This document shows positions 1-5,037 of a stretch of DNA of 5,217 bases, one piece after another. The first letter of the stretch is position 1. Every line of letters starts with the position of its first letter. This stretch comes from an uncultured Eubacteriales bacterium (GTDB taxonomy: Bacteria > Bacillota > Clostridia > Oscillospirales > Oscillospiraceae): positions 1 through 5,217 of the forward strand of contig USHP01000155.1 of NCBI GenBank assembly GCA_900554625.1, given 5' to 3'. Position numbers and translations under genes: made by a program. The notes below the pieces were generated by a model. The model was given only the letters and a program-made list of their open reading frames with translations. It was not told the DNA's origin and made no database searches.

Positions 1-1784
1 GTGCCGGAGGTATACAGGGTCTGCAATTCATCCTGAATATCCAGTGCATCGAAAATATCCACGGTATAGTCCACCGGCAGATGGGAGGAATTCGTATAAT
101 AAGGGGTATCTCCGGGCTTTCCGGCCGTCTTGATGCCGGGCCAGCGCTTTCTGTCGTGCTTTGCCAGACGGTACGTGGTACTCTCCGCAGGGGTTGCCTC
201 CAGATTGTAGAGGTCTCCGTACTGCTCCTGATAATCCGACAGACGCTCTCTCATATGGTTCAGTACTTCCTTGGTGAACTCCTGGGTCCTGGGATCGCTC
301 ATATCCGCTCTCAGCCAGTTGGCATTTAAGCCTACTTCATTCATACCGATCAGACCGATGGTGGAAAAATGATTCTCAAAGGTTCCCAGATACCGCTTGG
401 TATAGGGATACAGTCCCTCGTTCAGCAGCTTCGTAATGACACCGCGCTTGATCTTCAGGGATCTGGCTGCAATGTCCATCATGTGGTTCAGTCTTGCGTA
501 AAACTCGTCCTTGTTGGCAGACAGATATGCGATTCTGGGCATATTGATGGTGACAACGCCCACGCTTCCGGTGCTCTCGCCGGAACCGAAGAATCCTCCG
601 GTCTTCTTGCGCAGTTCCCGCAGATCCAGACGCAGTCGGCAGCACATACTGCGGACATCACTGGGCTGCATGTCAGAATTGATATAATTGGAAAAATACG
701 GTGTACCGTATTTTGCGGTCATCTCGAATAACAGTCTGTTGTTCTCGGTGTCGGACCAGTCAAAATCCTTTGTGATGGAATAAGTCGGGATCGGATACTG
801 GAAACCACGGCCGTTGGAATCGCCCTCGATCATGGTCTCGATAAACGCCTTGTTGACCATGTCCATTTCCTTTTTACAATCCTTATATTTGAAATCCATC
901 TCCACACCGCCTACCAGCGCCGGCAGCTCTGCCAGATCATCGGGCACCGTCCAGTCTAGCGTGATATTGGAAAAAGGAGCCTGTGTGCCCCAGCGGCTGG
1001 GGGTGTTGACACCGTAAATAAATGCTTCGATGCATTTTTTCACTTCGGGATAGCTTAAATTATCTACCTTTACAAATGGGGCAAGATAGGTATCAAAGGA
1101 AGAAAATGCCTGTGCTCCCGCCCATTCGTTCTGCATGATCCCCAGGAAATTTACCATCTGGTTGCATAGCACGGATAAGTGTCTCGCCGGAGCAGAAGTA
1201 ATCTTGCCGGTGATGCCGCCCAGTCCTTCCTTGATCAGCTGCTTTAAGGACCATCCGGCACAGTAGCCTGTCAGCATGGACAGATCATGGATATGGATAT
1301 CCGCATTCCGATGTGCCTCTGCAATCTCTTCATCATAGATTTCAGACAGCCAGTAGTTCGCCGTCACCGCACCCGAGTTGCTTAAGATCAGACCACCTAC
1401 GGAATAGGTCACCGTGGAGTTCTCTTTCACACGCCAGTCTTCCACCTTGACATAACTGTTGACCACATCCTTGTAGTCCAGAATGGTAGACTTCATGGCA
1501 CGCATTTTCTCCCGCTGCTTGCGGTACAGAATATACGCTTTCGCCACCTCTTCATAGCCGGCCTGTCCCAGTACACGCTCCACACTGTCCTGAATGTCTT
1601 CCACGTGGATCTCGTCATTCTCCACCTTTTTCTGGAAATCCGCAGTTACCCGTAACGCAAGAAGATCAATAATGTCATTATTGTAGCTCATCTGCGTCGC
1701 AGTAAAAGCCTTCATAATGGCATCATTGATCTTCGTCAGTGTAAAGTCCGCTTTGGAACCATCTCGTTTGATTACCTGAAACAT
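1..1784 (-). CDS. nrdD: Anaerobic (class III) ribonucleoside-triphosphate reductase, C-terminus outside window
   Basis: This cytoplasmic glycyl-radical enzyme reduces ribonucleoside triphosphates to deoxyribonucleotides without oxygen and is activated by the radical-SAM protein NrdG. I translated the frame from ATG 1784-1782 to the window edge: 594 codons, no stop in the stretches checked. Residues about 3-93 form an ATP-cone (MFQVIKRDGSKADF at the start), the allosteric domain. The catalytic barrel follows, with HIHDLSMLTGYCAGW (Cys175, likely a substrate-site cysteine) and SMCCRLRLDL, where Cys382 aligns with the MGCR thiyl cysteine of T4/E. coli NrdD. GSGESTGSVGVVTINMPR is another family signature. 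Family members are roughly 700 residues or more, so the Cys4 zinc site and glycyl-radical loop must lie beyond position 1, where nrdG would also be expected. The start is supported by a GGGGG tract 8-12 bases upstream and by alignment of the ATP-cone. Expression is probably controlled by NrdR (see the promoter entry). Confidence 0.96.
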   Translation of the reverse strand, partial: MFQVIKRDGSKADFTLTKINDAIMKAFTATQMSYNNDIIDLLALRVTADFQKKVENDEIHVEDIQDSVERVLGQAGYEEVAKAYILYRKQREKMRAMKSTILDYKDVVNSYVKVEDWRVKENSTVTYSVGGLILSNSGAVTANYWLSEIYDEEIAEAHRNADIHIHDLSMLTGYCAGWSLKQLIKEGLGGITGKITSAPARHLSVLCNQMVNFLGIMQNEWAGAQAFSSFDTYLAPFVKVDNLSYPEVKKCIEAFIYGVNTPSRWGTQAPFSNITLDWTVPDDLAELPALVGGVEMDFKYKDCKKEMDMVNKAFIETMIEGDSNGRGFQYPIPTYSITKDFDWSDTENNRLLFEMTAKYGTPYFSNYINSDMQPSDVRSMCCRLRLDLRELRKKTGGFFGSGESTGSVGVVTINMPRIAYLSANKDEFYARLNHMMDIAARSLKIKRGVITKLLNEGLYPYTKRYLGTFENHFSTIGLIGMNEVGLNANWLRADMSDPRTQEFTKEVLNHMRERLSDYQEQYGDLYNLEATPAESTTYRLAKHDRKRWPGIKTAGKPGDTPYYTNSSHLPVDYTVDIFDALDIQDELQTLYTSG

Positions 1785-1846
1785 CTTATGTACCCCCTTA
1801 CCTTCGTGTCCCCATGGGCTTTCGCCCGTAAAACCTATCACGGTCT

Positions 1847-1875
1847 ATTCTACAATACTTTGTAGGGGAAGTCAA
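1847..1875 (-). promoter_or_regulatory. Sigma-70 promoter of nrdD
   Basis: Read on the minus strand, TTGACT (1875-1870) is followed after exactly 17 bases by TAGAAT (1852-1847). Each box differs from consensus by one base. Transcription should begin near 1840, giving a leader of about 55 bases. That leader contains GGGC-GAAA-GCCC (1827-1816), a small stem closed by a GNRA tetraloop, and then a G-rich RBS region. I saw no riboswitch architecture in it. Confidence 0.85.
1850..1865. promoter_or_regulatory. NrdR-box-like palindrome, promoter-proximal
   Basis: CTACAATACTTTGTAG has perfect 6-base arms (CTACAA / TTGTAG). It fits the core of the NrdR-box consensus (acaCwAtATaTwGtgt) with some departures at the centre and edges. 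It overlaps the -10 box and the spacer of the nrdD promoter, so bound repressor would block RNA polymerase. NrdR is the ATP-cone/zinc-ribbon repressor of bacterial ribonucleotide reductase genes. Assignment is by motif and gene context. Confidence 0.65.
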
Positions 1876-1882
1876 TTAAAGG

Positions 1883-1898
1883 ATACAAGATATTGTGT
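1883..1898. promoter_or_regulatory. NrdR box, promoter-distal
   Basis: ATACAAGATATTGTGT matches 14 of 16 positions of the NrdR-box consensus acaCwAtATaTwGtgt. It lies immediately upstream of the nrdD -35 box. Its centre is 33 bases from that of the second palindrome (1850-1865), about three helical turns, so both sites would face the same side of the DNA. This is the usual paired-box arrangement, although the spacing is a base or two longer than the 31-32 I know as typical. Confidence 0.8.
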
Positions 1899-1913
1899 AT
1901 ACATCAGTTCACC

Positions 1914-1975
1914 CGTCGATTTGTGCGGAGACGGCTTTACGCTTGCGTAAGGAGCCGGCTCTGTGCAAATCGACG
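1914..1975 (+). repeat. 62-base compound hairpin
   Basis: CGTCGATTTG (1914-1923) is perfectly inverted by CAAATCGACG (1966-1975). Inside, 1924-1930 pairs with 1959-1965 using three G-U pairs if the plus strand is transcribed. GGCT/AGCC (1933-1936 with 1953-1956) and TTTACG/CGTAA around a CTTG loop continue the stem. The G-U pairs would become A-C mismatches on the minus strand, so if this acts as RNA the plus strand is the likelier sense. No T-run follows on either strand, so it is not an ordinary intrinsic terminator. Confidence 0.65.
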
Positions 1976-1981
1976 AGGGGA

Positions 1982-2053
1982 GCGCCATCTCATGAGCAAA
2001 AGGCAGCTGCGTAGCAGCGGAAAGCCTCGAAGAGGCGATTTTGCGAATGGCGC
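1982..2053. repeat. Three-way-junction palindrome (closing stem plus two hairpins)
   Basis: GCGCCAT (1982-1988) pairs with ATGGCGC (2047-2053), and GCAAAA (1996-2001) pairs with TTTTGC (2039-2044). These nested stems enclose two perfect hairpins: GCTGC-gta-GCAGC (2006-2018) and GCCTC-gaa-GAGGC (2024-2036). All pairs are Watson-Crick, so the fold is possible on either strand, or as a DNA cruciform. On the minus strand the second hairpin is followed only by TTTCC, too weak a tract to call a MATE terminator with confidence. Confidence 0.65.
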
Positions 2054-2110
2054 GGGGTGAACGACCACGGGTGCGAATGGCGCGGGGTGAACGGCCGCGA
2101 ATGTGAACGG
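2042..2110. repeat. Tandem repeat, 30-base period, two full copies plus a degenerate third
   Basis: A 22-base unit starting TGCGAATGGCGCGGGG and ending TGAACG occurs identically at 2042-2063 and 2072-2093. A shortened copy, GCGAATG joined to TGAACGG, lies at 2097-2110 and has lost the central GCGCGGGG-type bases. Each unit carries the right-hand end of the palindromic element (ATGGCGC plus GGGTGAAC), so the array looks like a duplicated element end. It starts 10 bases beyond the MATE stop codon and codes for nothing credible. Confidence 0.8.
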
Positions 2111-2120
2111 TACTCGCCTC

Positions 2121-3452
2121 TTACGCTCTCTTCCACACCCTGTGGTACAACACATACGCCACCACCGCAGTCACGCTCTCCGTGCAGACAAATGCCCACC
2201 ACACACCGGTGACGCCGATCAGGCGGCTCAGCACAAATGCCGCAGGGATGATCACCGCCACATACCGCATCACGGAGATCACCAGGGAAGCCATGCCCTG
2301 TCCCAGCGCCTCCAGTGCGCCGGAGCTGGTCACCGACACAGCGGACAGAATAAAGCCCAGACTGATGATGTGCAGTGCTGTAATACCGATGGTAACAGTC
2401 TCCGGATTCTCGGTGAACAGTCCGATCAGTCCTCCGGGGATCAGCCAGCACAATGCCGTGCCGATAGCCATGATCCCGGCAGTCAGTTCCAGCGTCAACC
2501 GGTAGATCTGCTCCACACGCTTCCGCTCTCCGGCACCGTAATTGTAACCAATCAGCGGCCGGATGCCCTGAATGATGCCATTGGAGGGCAGATAGATAAA
2601 GGTCTGCAGCTTGTAATAAACGCCCAGTACCAGCACATACGCACCCGAATAAGCCGCCAGAATACCGTTCAGTGCGGAAATCAACAGAGACGGCAGTGCC
2701 ATATTCAACGTAGCCGGAATGCCGATGCCGTAGGTCTTGCCACAGACCTCTCCTTCCGGTCGCAGATAAGTTCTGCGCAATTTTACCGGCAACGGATCCA
2801 ACACATAATAGATGATATATACTAATAACGTGATCACCTGACCGATTCCGGTAGCCAAAGCCGCTCCGGCGATCTCCATCCGGGGAAACGGTCCGATACC
2901 GAAGATCAACAACGGATCCAACACAATATTCGTCACAAATCCAGCGATCATACTGACCATGGTGGCACGCATCCGGCCCACCGCCTGAAAGATTTTCTCT
3001 AACGTGATACCTCCGGTGACAATGGTGGAAAACAGGAATACCACATTGGAATATTCCATACCCAGTGCCCGCACGGTATCGCTCTTCGTAAACATCCCTA
3101 AGAACCAGTTCATGCCGCAGAGGAATAAGATCATAAGCAGTACGCCGTGCAATACTCCCAGCACCATGCCCTGGGTTGCCGTCTTATCCGCTTTTCCCTG
3201 ATTCTGTGCTCCCAGATAGAAGGAGATCATGGCATTCACACCCACACCGAAGCCCACTGCCACCGCCGTCAACAAGTTCTGTGCCGGATAGACTAAAGAC
3301 AATGCCGTCATGGCATCTTCACTGAGCTTCGCCACGAAATAACTGTCTACAATGTTATAGAGGGAATTAAATGCCATGGACAGCATCATGGGAAGTGCCA
3401 TGGACATGACCAACGGGAATATCTTCTTTTCTTTCATATAAGTCTGGTTCAT
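2121..3452 (-). CDS. MATE-family multidrug/cation antiporter
   Basis: This is an inner-membrane exporter of the MATE superfamily, which uses a Na+ or H+ gradient to expel drugs and other small organic molecules. The 443-residue product has the usual family length (about 450) and is hydrophobic throughout, consistent with 12 membrane helices in two related halves. Helix 1 carries PMMLSMAFNSLYNIVDSYFV, with Pro21, Asn33 and the conserved acidic Asp36. LEKIFQAVGRMRATM and the second-half LIGYNYGAGERKRV are typical MATE loop signatures. The frame stays open upstream to a GTG at 3533, but ATG 3452-3450 is preferred: AAGGAGAG lies 6 bases upstream and the product then aligns with family N-termini. 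It resembles MepA/NorM-like members, but substrate cannot be told from sequence. It is monocistronic as far as visible, with its own consensus promoter and a structured leader. No clear terminator follows. Confidence 0.94.
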   Translation of the reverse strand: MNQTYMKEKKIFPLVMSMALPMMLSMAFNSLYNIVDSYFVAKLSEDAMTALSLVYPAQNLLTAVAVGFGVGVNAMISFYLGAQNQGKADKTATQGMVLGVLHGVLLMILFLCGMNWFLGMFTKSDTVRALGMEYSNVVFLFSTIVTGGITLEKIFQAVGRMRATMVSMIAGFVTNIVLDPLLIFGIGPFPRMEIAGAALATGIGQVITLLVYIIYYVLDPLPVKLRRTYLRPEGEVCGKTYGIGIPATLNMALPSLLISALNGILAAYSGAYVLVLGVYYKLQTFIYLPSNGIIQGIRPLIGYNYGAGERKRVEQIYRLTLELTAGIMAIGTALCWLIPGGLIGLFTENPETVTIGITALHIISLGFILSAVSVTSSGALEALGQGMASLVISVMRYVAVIIPAAFVLSRLIGVTGVWWAFVCTESVTAVVAYVLYHRVWKRA

Positions 3453-3475
3453 TTTTTCTCTCCTTAAACAACAAA

Positions 3476-3503
3476 CGCCACACAACATTCCTGCTGTGTG
3501 GCG
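3476..3503 (-). terminator. Leader hairpin with T-rich tail before the MATE RBS (candidate attenuator)
   Basis: On the minus strand CGCCACACAGC, a 6-base loop AGGAAT, and GTTGTGTGGCG form an 11-base-pair stem with a single G-U pair. It is followed at once by TTTGTTGTTT and then the AAGGAG ribosome binding site of the MATE gene. The T-rich tail is interrupted by G, so it may be a leaky terminator, a translation-control element, or an operator palindrome. A smaller stem, AAGAT-atcg-ATCTT, lies just upstream in the same leader (3522-3509). Confidence 0.45.
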
Positions 3504-3579
3504 AAAATAAGATCGATATCTTGAAAAATCCACTCCCTTACGGGTTTTATGACCGGTTATTCATTTTGTTCCAGAGCGT

Positions 3580-3608
3580 ATTATAGGGAAGAAATGCCTT
3601 TCTGTCAA
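3580..3608 (-). promoter_or_regulatory. Perfect consensus sigma-70 promoter of the MATE gene
   Basis: TTGACA (3608-3603) is followed by exactly 17 bases and TATAAT (3585-3580) on the minus strand, the complete consensus. Transcription should begin near 3573, giving a leader of about 120 bases. Such a strong promoter for an efflux pump suggests that control, if any, acts in the leader or through a repressor. The TGA stop of the upstream coding remnant (3607-3605) lies inside the -35 box. Confidence 0.9.
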
Positions 3609-3709
3609 GCCTGTACGCCCAGTATTTTTGCAAATAACTGTGCCCCTTCCTCCGCCTGATAGATATTGATACCGTCAATGTCTGTGCTGTGGTTGGCAAA
3701 GGCAGGGTA
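3605..3709 (-). pseudogene. C-terminal remnant of an unrecognised gene
   Basis: Reading TAC 3709 to TGA 3605 gives 34 protein-like residues: YPAFANHSTDIDGINIYQAE, then EGAQLFAKILGVQA. The last part looks like an amphipathic C-terminal helix. No start codon or RBS precedes it: the frame runs back into the terminator hairpin and meets a TGA beyond it, so this is a gene tail without its body. Its codon use matches the nrdD/MATE side rather than aspS. It could be the end of a gene cut off when the aspS block was joined here. The family is not recognised, and it could still be chance coding-like sequence. Confidence 0.45.
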
Positions 3710-3710
3710 C

Positions 3711-3743
3711 AAAAATCCCGCGCGGAAAATCCGCGCGGGATTT
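3711..3743 (-). terminator. Strong intrinsic terminator after aspS
   Basis: AAATCCCGCGCGGA and its exact inverse form a perfect 14-base-pair, GC-rich stem (3743-3730 with 3726-3713) around a TTT loop. On the minus strand the descending arm runs into TTTTT (3715-3711). It lies 10 bases past the aspS stop codon, so it should end aspS transcription efficiently and insulate the MATE promoter. Confidence 0.92.
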
Positions 3744-3753
3744 CATTTGGAAA

Positions 3754-4986
3754 TTACTTGCTCAGGGCCTCGTCGATGGCGGCGGCGGCCTTCTTGCCGG
3801 CGGCCATGCAGACGAAGCTGCCGGGCTTCAGACCCAGCTTTTCGGTGAGGGCACCCTGGCGCTCGGTCAGGAACTTGGATACGCCGCCGGTGAGATTGCC
3901 GTTTTCGTCCATCTTGACCCAGCAGGCCTTGTTGCCGGTCTGGACTTCCACGTCGGCCAGCAGCTTGTCAATCCACTTTCTGGCCTGGGCAAAGTCGTGG
4001 ACAACCACGGCCTTGACGGTAGCGCCTTCAAAGGGGCCGAAGCCGCAGCCCTGGACTTCGGCGGAAATGTCCTGAATCTCCAGGTCAATACGCAGGTCGG
4101 GCTTGTCGGAGCCGTAGCGCTCCATGGCCTCGTTGTAGGGAATGTGGCGGAAGGGAGCCTGGGAAACCCGGCTGTACTTGCCGAATTTCTCGAACACCGG
4201 CACCAGCACATCTTCCAGGGTGGACAGCACGTCATCCTGGGAAGCGAAGGCCATTTCCATATCCAGCTGGTAGAATTCGCCGGGGGTACGGTCGGCCCGG
4301 GCGTCCTCATCCCGGAAGCAGGGGGCGATCTGGAAATACTTGTCAAAGCCTGCGGTCATCAGCAGCTGCTTGAACTGCTGGGGAGCCTGGGGCAGGGCGT
4401 AGAACTTGCCGGGATGCTTCCGGCTGGGCACCAGATAGTCACGGGCGCCCTCGGGGGAGGAGGCGGTCAGAATGGGAGTGGTGATCTCCATAAAGCCGTG
4501 GTCGATCATGGACGCGCGCAGGGCCGCCACCACCTGGGAACGGAGGATGATGTTGTTCTTGACCTCCGGATTGCGCAGATCCAGGTAGCGGTACTTCAGC
4601 CGCTGGGTCTCGTCAGCCTCCCGGCTGCGGTTGACCTGGAAGGGCAGTTCGTTGTAGCGGCAGCGGCCCAGCACCTCGATCTGCTCGGGCACCACCTCGA
4701 TGTCGCCGGTGGGCAGCTTGGGGTTCTTGCTGTCCCGCTCCCGCACCACGCCGGTGACGGCGATGGTGGACTCCTTGTTCAGGGCCTTGATGGTCTTGAC
4801 CATCTCCTCGGTCTCAGCCACCACCTGGGTGGTGCCGTAGAAGTCACGCAGCACCAGGAAGCCCAGGTTGGCGCCCACCTCACGGAAGTTCTCCAGGAAG
4901 CCCGCCAGGGTGACGGTCTGGCCCACATGCTCCATCCGGAGCTCCCCACAGGAGTGGGTGCGATAGTGGGTACGCACGTTATCCAT
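3754..4986 (-). CDS. aspS: Aspartate--tRNA ligase-like protein lacking the C-terminal catalytic part (motif 3)
   Basis: AspRS charges tRNA-Asp with aspartate in the cytoplasm. This 410-residue product begins with the OB-fold anticodon-binding domain (about 1-110), then KYRYLDLR (131-138), class II motif 1 (GFMEITTPILTASSPEGARD, 164-183), the ALPQAPQQFKQLLM region (197-210) and motif 2 (FRDEDARADRTPGEFYQLD, 224-242). The GAD insertion domain fills about 305-410. Bacterial AspRS is normally about 590 residues and continues after GAD with the WIVDFPM-type segment and the motif 3 arginine (G-x-DR), which binds ATP. These are absent: the frame ends ALSK-TAA, and neither other frame continues the family sequence before the terminator. 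As encoded it should not aminoacylate alone. The start is ATG 4986-4984, with GGAG 10 bases upstream. Codon use (CTG, GGC, GCC, CAG) is much more GC-biased than nrdD or the MATE gene. It is either a truncated gene, half of a split enzyme, or an assembly join. Confidence 0.88.
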   Translation of the reverse strand: MDNVRTHYRTHSCGELRMEHVGQTVTLAGFLENFREVGANLGFLVLRDFYGTTQVVAETEEMVKTIKALNKESTIAVTGVVRERDSKNPKLPTGDIEVVPEQIEVLGRCRYNELPFQVNRSREADETQRLKYRYLDLRNPEVKNNIILRSQVVAALRASMIDHGFMEITTPILTASSPEGARDYLVPSRKHPGKFYALPQAPQQFKQLLMTAGFDKYFQIAPCFRDEDARADRTPGEFYQLDMEMAFASQDDVLSTLEDVLVPVFEKFGKYSRVSQAPFRHIPYNEAMERYGSDKPDLRIDLEIQDISAEVQGCGFGPFEGATVKAVVVHDFAQARKWIDKLLADVEVQTGNKACWVKMDENGNLTGGVSKFLTERQGALTEKLGLKPGSFVCMAAGKKAAAAIDEALSK

Positions 4987-5037
4987 GAAAAATCAACTCC
5001 AAATCGTAATTAAGGGATTCAATATAACAAATAGAAA

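Larger units (their letters stand above)
1907..2062. mobile_element. Candidate MITE-like palindromic repeat element
   Basis: This non-coding block fills most of the gap between the MATE gene and the nrdD promoter. It begins with GTTCACCC (1907-1914) and ends with the exact inverse GGGTGAAC (2055-2062, repeated at 2085-2092). Between these short inverted ends lie a compound hairpin (1914-1975) and a branched palindrome (1982-2053). No transposase or plausible protein is encoded. Short inverted ends, dense internal palindromes and an intergenic position fit a MITE or REP-like element, or a structured RNA. No target-site duplication is obvious. I do not recognise the family, and copy number elsewhere in the genome cannot be judged from this window. 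Confidence 0.5.

Noticed and set aside
1785..1840. Riboswitch in the nrdD leader, suggested by GGGCGAAAGCCC and G-rich segments
   Set aside because: Only one 4-base-pair stem is present, the leader is about 55 bases, and the conserved cores of cobalamin or cyclic-di-GMP riboswitches are absent.
2042..2110. CRISPR array suggested by the regular 30-base period
   Set aside because: There are only two full copies, the non-repeated part is about 8 bases, and no spacers of normal length or cas genes are present.
1937..2155. 72-codon minus-strand ORF with a repeated HPAPFA motif
   Set aside because: The peptide repeat is only a translation of the 30-base tandem repeat and palindromes, the frame overlaps the MATE 3' end, and no convincing RBS is present.
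2103..2825. 240-codon open frame on the plus strand opposite the MATE gene
   Set aside because: Its product is His/Gln/Arg-rich with no family features, and it is fully antisense to a clear membrane transporter.
3453..3533. N-terminal extension of the MATE protein from GTG at 3533
   Set aside because: The 27 extra residues lie over the leader hairpin, are unlike MATE N-termini, and the G-rich bases before the GTG are too close to act as an RBS. The ATG at 3452 has AAGGAG well placed.
3544..3566. Tiny leader ORF (MNNRS) near the start of the MATE transcript
   Set aside because: It has no recognisable RBS and no run of regulatory codons; five codons can occur by chance.
3757..4986. Simple frameshift hiding the rest of aspS
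   Set aside because: After the TAA the other two frames lead straight into the terminator hairpin and then unrelated sequence; no motif 3-like residues appear before the next gene scrap.
3997..5013. 338-codon open frame on the plus strand opposite aspS
   Set aside because: It is an antisense shadow of the GC-rich aspS gene: the composition is Gly/Leu/His/Gln-rich and low in complexity, while the minus strand gives an unmistakable AspRS.
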